Assembly: GCF_002878395.1 (NCBI RefSeq) | Contig: NC_061114.1 | Location: 169,324,617 to 169,388,616 of the forward strand | Source: Capsicum annuum | Lineage: Eukaryota > Streptophyta > Magnoliopsida > Solanales > Solanaceae | DNA: 64,000 nt | Reading direction: 5' to 3' | Part shown: one piece after another, positions 32,861 to 43,740 of the stretch | Layout of the letters: each line of letters opens with the position of its first letter | Numbering within the stretch: position 1 is the stretch's first letter | The notes under the pieces: generated by a model | The model's input: the letters and a program-made list of their open reading frames with translations, nothing else | Databases searched by the model: none | What the model was told of the DNA's origin: nothing | Program-made: the position numbers and the translations under genes

Positions 32861-34450
32861 TGTGTCGTGGAACAGGGCACTTTCGATGCTTAAAATAGTG
32901 AATTTATGTGGGTACTTAGGTTGTTTGAGTAGATATGATGCACTTTTGGGTTTATTGTTGGTAAAATAGGTCTACAGTAGTGTTGGAATAAAATATAAGA
33001 AAAATATCTAGACAGACCAATCCTGATTAAGATACGAGTTACCCCACGAGTCGTCAACACTAGATACAACTCGTAGGATGACTCTTAAGCATAACAGAAC
33101 CCAAAACCAAATAGAGAATCTAAGTATGGAAAAGATATGATTGGATCATATAAGTCATATGCGAGGGTACGAGCCATACCATGAAATATAAGCAAAACAG
33201 AACCTAAAGTTGTAACCCAAAGTTAACGTCTCAAAAGTATACGAGTCAAAAGTATGAGTGAGACCGTATAGGGAAATCGTATGCAGACCAGGGTTCAAAG
33301 CTTGGAAAGGCAGAAGTCCCAGGTGGATATAAGTGAAGGACGCAATTCACATGATCGTGTATGTCTCATGAGCAGAAGTTGTATGATGAGTAGAAAGTTG
33401 AAGCCTTGGGAGATCAAACACAGTAATAGATACGAGAGGAACAAGTACGACTCGTATGATGACGGTACAAGTTGAAGAATGTGTCGAACCTTATGCTGAC
33501 ATAACCTTACCTTTTTCATTTTTATTAGGATTTTTTAGTATTTTTAAGATACTATAAATACCCTAGGGTTTATCTTTTATTAGGTTACATACTTTGACAT
33601 TGTTCTTATTACCTTTCACATACTTCATAATTATTCTTAAGATTTTTTGTTTTTATTCAATTAAGGACTTTGGAGTTTATTCATCTTATTTTTGTGCAAT
33701 TAATTACATGTATTCTACATTGATAATCATGGATTCTTGCATCAACATCAGCAGCCAATCTCCTTGACTAGGGTTATGGGAACCCTTGTGGATTAGCTAC
33801 GTAGAAGAAGTATGATATTTATCTATTTTAGGGTTTATCGATGTATCTTAATCTTCTTCACAATAATTAATCTTAGAGCCATTGCAGAAGTTTGAGATAG
33901 CTTGTATTTGCAAAAATTTTCTAAAGGGAGTTTATGATTAGGAAAAGAAGATTAAGATAGTAATTTAAGATTCACCTCCACCTTATAATTCCTGCCATCT
34001 CATCACATCACTTGAACTCAAAAGGTGATAGTGAACTAAGGTTGTAACAAGGAGCAACAAGGTGACGCCCTGAGACTGAATCAATAAAGGGTGAGATTTA
34101 CCATCACATTCAAAAGACAATTGATATTACATATCTTGTCGACTCTACATACAAAGCATCAAAATATTTAGGTTGATCGCAAAAAATTTACAGAGTTAAG
34201 AAGTTAGGGGGAACATAAGCCTAGTGTTCGTCTTCTATTGTTTACAACTCAAAAGCACTCAAGATCTGGTTACTACTTGCAATTGATACTAAAATACCTA
34301 CATTTACTTTTCTGTACTGCTCATGGATTACATCAAGTCAAGCAACTGTTCAGCATCTTCCCTGTGAGATCAACCCCAACCTAGTCGGGTAACTATATTT
34401 TTCATCGATTGCAACATACTTTTTTTGGAGGTTAGTATTAGGTAAAATCA
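32861..34450 (+). repeat. 5' LTR of element D
   Basis: 1590 bp, tgtgtcgtgg to gtaaaatca. It is colinear with 45374-46957 (for example attcacctccaccttataat at 33970 and 46481). It contains a cluster of cgagt/actcgt words at 33020-33480, a TATA box at 33553-33560, and the Athila-type tail with atcaacccc aacctagtcgg near 34370. Confidence 0.92.
33553..33560 (+). promoter_or_regulatory. Candidate TATA box of the D LTR
   Basis: tataaata in the middle of the LTR, followed by a pyrimidine-rich stretch. The same octamer is at 46069-46076 in the 3' LTR. Its place fits the U3/R border, but transcription start is not visible from sequence. Confidence 0.5.
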
Positions 34451-34455
34451 AATTT

Positions 34456-34468
34456 TGGCATCATTGCC
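34456..34468 (+). other. Primer binding site of element D (tRNA-Asp type)
   Basis: tggcatcattgcc begins five bases after the LTR end and matches the tggcgccgttgcc site of Athila elements, with CpG positions changed to tg/ca, as expected after cytosine methylation and deamination. Confidence 0.8.
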
Positions 34469-34551
34469 ATGGAAGACGGTGTTATTGTTGATTGAATTTG
34501 GTGAAGTTTGCGAGTTTTATTTTCTATTTTTGATTTGGTATATACCGGTGT

Positions 34552-36120
34552 ATGTCAAACACTTAGAGAAGAGGGAATCCCTTACTTCCTTTTGATCTAT
34601 ATCCAGAAAAAATTCTTTAAACACCATGAAGAATAGTAGAACAAGTTTGTGATGGTGTTCCTGCAAGAGGTCAAGACTTTTCAGCTATTGATCTAAATGC
34701 GGCAATCCCGCTTGCTTCACTTGATCCTCAAAATGTTATAGATATATAGACGCAACAACTTTTAGAGCAAGATAGATAAGAATCTAAAGAGTCTAGGTTA
34801 GTTTAAGAGGCTCGGAGAGCTTATAATAGATAACTAGTTAAGCCGAGACAAGTGGGTAATAGAGTTTATAGAGGCAGAGTTCTAGTGATCCCTGCATATC
34901 AGCCCCTGCAACCATATGAGAAAGACGATGAGGATATGGTATATATTGAACCAACTACGGCAGGAGCAATCATTCCTCCACCTTTATCCCTCAATGTGAA
35001 GTTTGACATTACTAGTGCTATGATCCAGTTGTTAAACTTAAAGGGTGAGTTTTCAGGAGCAGAAACTGATGATGAGAATTTGTATCTTGCTAACTTTACT
35101 TGGATCTGCACATCTTATACCATCCCAGGGGTGGACGAAAAAGCTTTGAGTTTAAGGTTGTTTCTATTTTTGTTTACTGAATAAGCATCACTATGGTTGG
35201 GGGAACTTCTGAGAGGTTCAATCACTTCTTAGCATGAGTTTTGGAAATAGTTTCTTAACAGATTTTTCCTTCTTACAAGGATGTTACAGTTGAAAGATGA
35301 AATTTATAACTTTAGACAATTGCCTACAGAATCTTTGTATGAAGCATGGTTTAAATTTAAGTAGAAGCTGAGCATTGCACCTAATCATAAAATTAGAGGG
35401 TCAAATTTGCTGTAAATCTTCTACAAATCACTAAATGTTAGTTCGAGAGCAAGGCAGATACTATTTTAAGAAGTGCATTTATGCGACTTTGATGGGATTA
35501 TGCGCAAGAGATGCTAGATGATATTTTAATGACAAATAGAGGATGGCATACGAGAGATACTGAATGCGGTGAAGGTGCATATGCTATTAGATCGGTTAGT
35601 AATTATGGAGTGAATAATGACTTGGTCACACAAGAGGTTACTAAACTTCGAATAGACATTGGGTTTCTTACTAAGCAATTTACAGTAATGGGGGCTTAAA
35701 AAGTAAATGCAATTAGGGGTCAGGCATCCACTTTGAAAACTTTTAAGATTAAATACGAAGAAGAAGCAAAGTATCTTGATCATAGGTTGGTGGATTTCCA
35801 GGCTCAAGAGTAAGGAAATCAAGGTTGGAGATATTATAATAACATATACAAAGATAGAAGTAGAGAGAGGTAGAAATTAGTGTCAGAAAGATGACTACAA
35901 GGAGAAAAGTGATAAGTATGTTCCACCTGGGGGTCATGATTCAGAATCTAGAATGGAGGCACTTTTGTCAAAATTAGTCAAAGTCCAAGAAAGTTGTCTT
36001 AAGGATATTAAGGCAGATTTATCAGGGCTAAATCAAAAATTTGAATCACATGCTATAGTAATCAAACAGTTGGAGCAACAATTTAGTCAGATGTCAGGCA
36101 CAGTAAATTAAAGACAGTCT
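34552..36120 (+). pseudogene. Athila-type gag of element D
   Basis: Start ATG at 34552 (MSNT). The best stretch, 34852-35184, reads AGAIIPPPLSLNVKFDITSA, MIQLLNLKGEFSGAETDDEN and TIPGVDEKALSLRLFLF, homologous to 16487-16740 in element H. It is followed after a TAA by SLWLGELLRGSIT and LQLKDEIYNFRQLPTESLYE. The C-terminal coiled-coil part (VIKQLEQQFSQMSGTVN, near 36060-36110) is also recognisable. At least eight stops interrupt it. Confidence 0.85.
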
Positions 36121-36379
36121 GGCATTCTCCCTAGTATTATAGTTTAAAATCTAAGACATGCCATTACCACTCGCAGTGGTAAAACCACCACAGACCCACA
36201 TGTACTAACTGTATATGAGCACAAAAATAATGATGATCCTATTGATGTAGAGAGTAGTAGTAAAGAGAACAAAGAAAATGACAAGGTTGGGGAGCCTTTG
36301 TTAAAGCCTATTCTGAGACCTCTTCCTTCCTTTCCTCAAAGGTTAAAAAATAAATAAGAATAGGGTAAGTATCAAAAAA

Positions 36380-36880
36380 AATCTATGTTAAAGGAGTTGA
36401 CATTCAACATACCACTTGTATAGGCATTGGAGCAAATGCTAGGATATATAAAATTCATGCAAAATTTAATCACCAAGTAAAGGTCAATGAGTTATGAGCC
36501 AGTCAAAAATATTCATCATTGCAGTATTGTAGTTACTATATCATTGGTAGAGAAAAAGGAGGACCTGGTGCTTTTACCATTTCTTGCACTGTTGGATCTT
36601 TCAACTTCATTCGAGCATTATGTGATTTAGGGGATAGCATCAACCTCATTCCCTTTGCAGTATTAAAATAGTTAGGGTTGGGATACCCTAAACCAACTAC
36701 CATGAGACTAGTAATGGTGGATAGGACAGTGAAGAAGCCAATTGGTATTTTATATGATATATTGGTGAAAGTGGCTTCTTTCATCTTTCCTGCTGATTTT
36801 GTGATCATGGAATGCAAAGTGGACTTTTAAGTCCTAATTACTTTTAGAAGACCATTGTTGGCTACAGGTAGGATGTTGAT
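36380..36880 (+). pseudogene. Aspartic protease of element D, catalytic Asp kept
   Basis: GGPGAFTISCTVGSFNFIRA then LCDLGDSINLIPFAVLK, a TAG, LGLGYPKPTTMRLVMVDRTV and FPADFVIMECKVDF. The catalytic Asp codon is GAT at 36624-36626. Upstream, PLVxALEQMLGYIKFMQ at about 36410-36465 is the conserved lead-in also seen in element H. Confidence 0.83.
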
Positions 36881-38330
36881 TGATTTGGTGAATGGACATC
36901 TGATGTTGAGACTCAATAATGAACAGGTGACATTCAATGTATGAAAATCTATGAAGCAGCCAGATGAGTTAAGAGTAATATCCATGATTGATGTGTATTA
37001 TGAAAAGATGGATTCATTCTATAATGTTGACTCGATCACTATTTAGGATGATGATGATGATGCTCTTCCCATTAAAGAAAGGTTGGGTGTTAAAGCTCTT
37101 GTTGCAGTGATCATGAACTTTGATAGTAGTGGAATTGATGAGTACGATGAAATAGTATGTGCACTGTATGGGAGTGGTTCATATGCTTATGAACCAAAAA
37201 ATATTGATTTGGATCTGAAGAATAGAACTACTCTACCTGCACGCCCATCCATTGAGGAGCCACCTGTCTTAGAGTTGAAGGCTCTTCCTTCTCATTTGTG
37301 ATATGTATTTTTGGGAGCTGACAACACTTTGTCGGTAATTATTTTAGCTAACTTGAGTGAAACAAAAGTAGAAGCTTTGTTATCAGTATTACAGAGATTC
37401 AAAAGGGCCATAGGTTGGTCCATTACAGATATTATGGGTATTCCATCTGGAATTTGTAATTATAAAATTCAACTTAAACCAGACTATATTCCAAGTATAG
37501 AACATTAGTGTCAACTCAATCCTCCTATGTAGGAGGTAGTGAAGAAAGAAATAATTAAGTGGTTAGATGTTGGTGTTGTGTATCTTATTGCTGATAGTAA
37601 GCGGGTTAGTCTGATACAATATGTTCTAAAAATGGCGATATTACTATTGTGCCTAATCAAAAGAATGGGCTAGTACCAATAAGACCAGTCATAGTATGGA
37701 GAGTATGCATGGATACAGGAAATTGAATACATGGACTCAAAAGAATCACTTTCCCATGCCCTTCATGGAATAAATATTAGACAGGTTAGCAGGCAAATGA
37801 TGGTACTATTTTCTTAATGGGTATTCAGGTTATAAATAGATTACTATTGCACTTGAAGATCAAGAGAAGACCACCTTCACATATCCTTATGAGACCTTCG
37901 CATTTTGACATTTGTCATTCAGGTTATATAATGCTTCAGCACATTTCAGAGATGTATGATGTCAATTTTTTGTGACATGGTAGAAGACACCATCAAAGTA
38001 TTTATGGATGATTTTTCAGTCGTTAGTGATTCTTTTGATAACTATTTAGTTCACTTTGCAAATGCTCTTAGAAGGTGTGCAGAAAGCAACTTGGTACTCA
38101 ATTAGGAAAAGTGCTATTTTATGGTTAAATAAGGTATAGTGCTTGGACACAAAATTTCAAAAATGGATGTTGAGGTAGATAGAGCGAAGATTGAAGTGAT
38201 TGAGAGATTACCTCCACCAATTTCTATAAAGAGTATTCATAGTTTTTAGGGTCATACTGGGTTTTATAGGTGGTTCATCAATGATTTCTTCAAGATTGCC
38301 AACCCTCTTTGTAGGCTTCTTGAGAAAGAA
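36881..38330 (+). pseudogene. Reverse transcriptase of element D
   Basis: The lead-in reads APPVLELKALPSHL-like text near 37250, then LGADNTLSVIILANLSETKV and LQRFKRAIGWSITDIMGIPS (37311-37508). The palm shows VFMDDFSVVSDSFDNYLVHF with the catalytic FMDD at 38001-38012. The thumb/connection keeps GIVLGHKISKMDVEVDRAKI and GFYRWFINDFFKIANPLCRL. Stops and frameshifts are dense between 37505 and 37960, where fingers/palm motifs are largely lost. Confidence 0.85.
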
Positions 38331-39161
38331 GTGAAATTTGAGTTTAGTGAACCATGCTTGAAGGCTTTTGAATGTCTGAAAGAGAAATTGATGACTGCTC
38401 CTATCATTGTATCTCTAGATAAGTCCTTGACATTAGAAATTATGTATGATACGAGTGGTTTGGCCTTAGGGGCTGTACTAGGTCAATGGAAAGAAATGAT
38501 CCTTCATCGCATCTACTATGCTAGTAAGGCACTAAATCCTGCTCAAAAGAACTACACTATAACAGAACAAGAGTTGTAGGCAGTGATTTTTCCCTTTGAG
38601 AAGTTTAGGTCATATTTGATTGAGACAAAGGTGATTGTTCACACTGATCATGTAGCACTGCAGTACTTAATGGCAAAAAAGGATGCGAAGCCTAGACAGA
38701 TTAGGTGGGTGCTATTGCTACAAGAATTTGATTTTGAGGTTAAGGAAAGAAAAGGCACTGAGAATCAAGTTGTAGATCATTTTTCTAGACTAGAGGAGAA
38801 AATAATGCAGAATGTTAAAGATGGGCTCGATATTGATGACGGTTTTCCAGACGAGCAGTTATTGGTAGCTTACCAAGTTCTAATTCCATGGTTTTCAAAT
38901 TATGCAAGTTATCTATCCAGTGATCTAATCCCAGAAGATCTTTCCTTCCAACAACAAAAGAAGTTCATGCATGAGGTAAGAAAATTTTCCTGGAATGAAC
39001 CTTATTTATTTAGAATTTGGGCAGATGGAATTATTCGCAGATACATACCTGCAGTGGAGAGAATGAGCATACTTGAGGTATGTCATTCTTCACCAGTAGA
39101 GTTCATCATGGAGAAACCCACACAACCCACAAGATATTGCAGTGTGGGTACTATTGGCTAA
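38331..39161 (+). pseudogene. RNase H and integrase zinc-linker of element D, broken by a single amber codon
   Basis: One frame runs from 38331 to 39161 with only a TAG at 38577-38579, at a Leu/Trp position of the family. It contains FECLKEKLMTAPIIVSLDKS, IMYDTSGLALGAVLGQ (first RNase H Asp kept), YASKALNPAQKNYTITEQEL and [18 protein letters not shown] (the H-x-D-H signature). It continues [20 protein letters not shown] and [12 protein letters not shown], ending [20 protein letters not shown] at the integrase zinc region. It is the best-preserved pol stretch in the window. Confidence 0.9.
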
Positions 39162-40169
39162 CAACTTACAAAGATACACATGATTTTACTTCTACTTATG
39201 TCAATATCAATGACAAGGTAACATCTCTAGACAACATGAACTTCCAATGACTCTAATCTTAGAATTGGAATTGTTTGATGTATGGGATGTGGATTTCATG
39301 GGATCTTTTTTGAGTTTATTTGGCATGAAGTATATACTTGAGGCTGTGGATTATGTCTCAAAATAGGTGGAAGTAGTTGTGCTTTCTAACAATAAAGCAC
39401 GTAGTATCACTACATTCTTGAAAAAGAATATTTTTTCTTGATTTGGCATACCCTGTGCTATAATTAGTGACGGAGGGTCACATTTTTGTAATTGTATATT
39501 CAGAGGTCTGCTAAAGAAGTATGGATTCAAACACAAGGTGGCAACACCTTATCATCCACAGAGTAGTGGAAAGGTTGAAGTCTCCAATAGAGAAATTAAG
39601 TCCATTTTGGTGAAGACAGTAAATGCCAATAGGACTGATTGGTTACGAAAGTTAGATGATCCATTATAGGCTTAACAAACAAAATTCAAGACCCCAATTA
39701 GTGCTTTACCATATCATTTAGTGTATGGAAAGGTGTGTCACTTTCCTATTGAGCTTGAACATAAAGCAGTATGGGCTTTGAAGAAGCTGGATTTTGAATG
39801 GAAAGATGTAGCCAAGTCAAGGATAAAAAGTATGAATGAGTTGGATGAATTTCGAATCTGGGCGTATAAAAATTTTGAACTTTACAAGGAAAATATAAAG
39901 CTTCTCATGACCATAAAATTGAGAAAAGAATCTTCAAAAAAGGTGACCAGGTATTGCTCTACCACTTAAGGCTTCGATTGTTTCCAGGTAAGTTGAGGTC
40001 TAGATGGTATGGTCCATTCACGATTACAAAAGATTATCCCTATGGTGCTTTAGAACTGAAGAAGGATGGTGAAGCCCCATTTAAGGTAAACGGGCTAGGA
40101 GTAAAGCACTATATGGGAAATTATGAAGAAGTGGATAAGGTTTTTGAAATTGACCTTGGTGAAGACTGA
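39162..40169 (+). pseudogene. Integrase of element D
   Basis: The catalytic core reads VWDVDFMGSFLSLFGMKYIL (first Asp), then [20 protein letters not shown] (second Asp) and [20 protein letters not shown] (Glu), so the D-D-E triad is still visible at 39280-39600. The C-terminal part, 39721-40169, has VYGKVCHFPIELEHKAVWAL and, after a frameshift, KLRSRWYGPFTITKDYPYGA, ending VFEIDLGED and a stop at 40167. The second zinc Cys pair is not recognisable. Stops at three or four positions and two frameshifts disable it. Confidence 0.88.
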
Positions 40170-40189
40170 GTAACCAAGGCAATTATGTC

Positions 40190-40320
40190 ATGTCATGACG
40201 TTAAATAAAGTACTGCATAAGAGGCAATCCATAAGGCTGGTTAGGTGCAATCTAAGCATCCAACTTATCCCCATCGTGCCGCAGCGTTAAATCAAGTGCT
40301 ACGTGGGAGGCAACCCATGT
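40190..40320 (+). other. Conserved post-pol motif of Athila elements, present twice
   Basis: Shortly after the integrase stop, tgacgttaaataaagtactg followed by gaggcaatcc (40196-40230) is echoed by gcgttaaatcaagtgctacg followed by gggaggcaaccca (40284-40318). The second copy can form a short GGG/CCC hairpin. From memory, the same word string follows pol in Athila-type elements of many plants. Its function is not established to my knowledge. Confidence 0.7.
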
Positions 40321-40429
40321 TTTTGTACTTATTTAGTTATAGGTTAATATGTTTGTTCAGTGTACAGGACTAAATATTGCAGAAAATATCCAGAAAATTT
40401 CAAGAAGTTTGGTTATATGAACTCTTTAT

Positions 40430-41540
40430 GAGTCGTATCTAGACGGTACAACTCATGAGTAGGAATAGTAAGGACCTAGGAGAATAATTAAAATCAGGTA
40501 AAAGTTTTTGAAAAGGATACGACTCTCAGAATGAGGCATACCCTCAAGGTACGACTTGTCACATTGAGTCGTATCCACTCCAGAACACAGGTAAGGTTCC
40601 AGGTCTATACTAGTTAAAGAAATGACCCATAATCCTGGGTACAAGTCATACATATAACTCATACCCAAGCTTACCAGGTCAGGGTTGCGGGTCAACCCAG
40701 CCCAGATAAGTGATTTAAAAAGAAATAGGGTACCCGCAGATACCCGATAGCCAAAATTCATACCCACCTCTATTTTTTGCTTGAATTTTAAGCTTTCAAC
40801 TCACGAAATTACTTGAAAACAACTTAAATTAGGTACCAACATGTTTGTATTCCACACTTTCCTTGAGTTAAGCACAAATTTAGGGAAAAAGAAGTGAAAT
40901 CGCGTAACTTAGTCTTCAACTCAAGTCAAGTAAGTATTTCAAACTTAAATTCATGATATCTTGCATAAAATAGAAAATGTAAGATTGCTTGAACTTGTTT
41001 TGAGTTGATTTCACTTTGTTGTTGAATTTTGAAACTCTAGTTTTTAGGTTTAGGTTGAAATTGGTAAATTAGGAGGACACTTGAATTTTGGTGTTGAATT
41101 TGTGTTTTATTTTGACTGGAAATAAGTAATATTGTTTCATAAATTAATGGGTAGTTTAGGTATTTTGAATTAGAATCAAACTTTAAAGTTGGACTTCTAT
41201 GTTGCAGTGGATGTGAGACTCCTTAAGACTAGCACCCACTGGTAAAGGGGTCGTAATAGAACTTGTACCAACTGACAACATGGAAGTCTAACAAATTTAA
41301 AGTTTTGGAATGGATATAACTTCCCTAAATGAGTCGTACCCAATCCATACGACTTGTATGCTTAAATCATACTGACTTGGGAGGAATAATATTTTATAAA
41401 ATATTTCTGATTTGCTTACAACTATTGGTAATGATTCGGTGGTTAGGAAGATTCCTAAGCAAACCAGTGAGCAATTGTTCATAAACTATGTATCATATGA
41501 CTCGTTCATACGAGTCGTACCCAGTCAATATGACCTTTAT
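40430..41540 (+). repeat. tacgactc-word array in the 3' untranslated region of element D
   Basis: Words such as gagtcgtatc, tacgact and tcgtaccc occur at least ten times in 40436-40680 and 41330-41545, in both orientations. They resemble the array in this element's LTR (33020-33480). No protein is recognised; open frames here are shadows. Confidence 0.65.
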
Positions 41541-41643
41541 CCCCCACTCGTACCCTAAACAGAACATGCACACTAACTTTAGTTTCTTATTTTTGTTTTC
41601 TTTTCATTATTTGTTTACTAATTAATGTGTACTTGCAGGTACC

Positions 41644-43735
41644 ATGCCTTCTAAGAATAGATCAGCTGGTTAGCAAATGGACAAAAAGGGAAATAAGAAG
41701 TTACCAGCTACTAGTTCAGAATGAACTAGTTCTGAGTTCTCTGTGTCATCCAATAGTAGTGATGACCTATATGAAGGCACCATAACAAGAAAGGCTACCT
41801 CAAAAGGGGAAATGCTGACAAGGCGAAGAAGGTTGCACCCTTGGAGGAAATACCTCTACGAGGACCAAGGAGAAATAATCTAACTATCTCTCCTCTTTAT
41901 ACACCACCACCTTCTAATGCTGATGATGATGCTAAATTGAGTTTGGAGAAAGCTAGTTCTGAGAATGTCCACAATACCAAAGAGGTCGAGGCTACCCAAT
42001 TGATCGATAGAACCCTCCACTTTCACTTATCACTGCTCCAGTGCCCATCATTAAATGATGGAGATATCCTAATATGTAGGAGATATTTAACAGTGGGTTG
42101 AGTAGACCTCGAGAAGGAAATATCAAATTGGTGTTGTATCTAGTACGGAGGTTGATGACTACTGGGATTTCAAAAAAACCCAGGTTTGAGGAGCTCTTCA
42201 AGTAGTCTGGCTTTGAATAGAAGACAAGAGTGCCCGAGAAATATAGTAAAGTATTGGTGCGATAATTTTATTCTGCATATAAGGGAAAACTTCAAAGAAT
42301 CCACAAGGTCAATTGTGGAAAGGTGGTGAGCCTATTGTTTCACTTACTGTTCGAGAAGTTCAGATACTATTGGTCTATTCTTTTATGGACCAGAGCATCA
42401 GCCTCTCGTAAACACTGAAGAGATAGACTCTCGAATGGAAGAAATATGAAAGATCACTTGAAGGACATTGGGTTCTAAGGAAAATATAGAGTTCTTTAGA
42501 TAGATTATGAAGCGAATAGCTTCAAACAGACAAAACATTAAGTGGGTAGTAGGAGGCCCAGAGGTGGTCTCCCAAAAGATTGAGAAGAATACCCTCAATA
42601 GGCATAGTGGATATTGGCCCGACGCAGGCTTTGTCCCACCACAGGGGATAATATTCTCAGACCAGTCTGGGCAGCTATGATAATCAGGTTCATAGTTGGT
42701 TATGAGTTTGATGTTGGTGAATTCTTAGCTAGGGAGTTAAAAGACTGAGTTATAGGAGATGAGAAGTCTCTATTAACGTATCCTTGCATGATCATATAAA
42801 TGTCCTAGCTGTGGGAGTAAAATAACTATCGGGTATCAACGAGATGTTAGAGGCCACAAACACCATTAACTTATGCCTAATCAGAGACACAGCCAACCCT
42901 CTGGCTTGAAAATCAAGGTAAGTAGCAAATTTGATGGCTGATATATTCTGGTAGAGCGGTCAGGCTGAGATTACTAAGGTAGATAAGATGGGTGAGCAGA
43001 TCGAGACTATGTAGACTGATGTAGTGGGTACTTCTAGCGATCCTCCTTCATTCTAGTCTGTGCCACCCAGTCCATGAGGTATGTCTTCTAGACTCATTAT
43101 TATTTCGTAGGCCATATGAACTGAGGTCTTCACCAGATTGGCCACACTAGAGGCTAAGGTCGGTTTTATGAAAGGGGGTAAATCCCTAGCTTGACACAGT
43201 TTGTGAGTCAGGACAGATGGGTCCAAGGGAGACTTGATGTATTTGAGTCAAGGGTCACTCAAAGTTTGAGTAGCAGGCAGATGCCTGATATTGCTAGGAT
43301 AAAATCTGAAGTTGCTAAACTTAAGAGGATGGCCATAGAGTTGTATGATAGATCAGGGATTCTAGAGCACATGATTAAGACAGTGGTGCCCACTATCTAT
43401 GTTCCTAATATTTGGGCTATTCTGGAGTTAGAAGTTGAGGATACCCAAGATGAAAAAAGAGAAAAAAAAACAAGGTACAAGGATAAACAGGCTTTGAACA
43501 AAACTAAGGCAGATAGTCTTTAGGATGATCAGAACCAGGAGACGAGGGTCCGTGAGATGGCGGCTGGAGAAGGTAGTTCAAGACCACCAATTGATGATGT
43601 AGAGAGAGGCGGTATACAGACCCTCCCAGTGCTATTATTGTTGATTCAGTACCAATAGCTGATGGGATGATTGTTAATGGCAGTGGGACCCGACCTAAAG
43701 GCCCACATGCTGATGTTGATCCAGTGCCTTGAGCG
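41644..43735 (+). pseudogene. Third ORF of element D (env-position protein, function unknown)
   Basis: ATG at 41644 (MPSKNRSAG then TAG) opens a 2 kb region that alternates frames. Pieces include TSSEFSVSSNSSDDLYEGTI, TPPPSNADDDAKLSLEKA, KIEKNTLNRHSGYWPDAGFV and IIRFIVGYEFDVGEFLAREL. Near the end are FVSQDRWVQGRLDVFESRV and IARIKSEVAKLKRMAIELYD (43191-43523), which look like a charged coiled coil. Athila-group elements often carry an extra ORF here, sometimes described as envelope-like or as a plant transposon protein domain. I see no signal peptide or clear membrane segment, so I do not call it an envelope gene. Confidence 0.55.
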
Positions 43736-43740
43736 CCCAT

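Noticed and set aside
41644..43735. Envelope gene in element D
   Set aside because: Only the position suggests it. I see no signal peptide, transmembrane segment or processing site, so I keep it as an ORF of unknown function.
43191..43740. Separate host gene at the end of the D third ORF
   Set aside because: The open piece continues the degenerate third ORF of D in the same direction, with no independent start context or family match.
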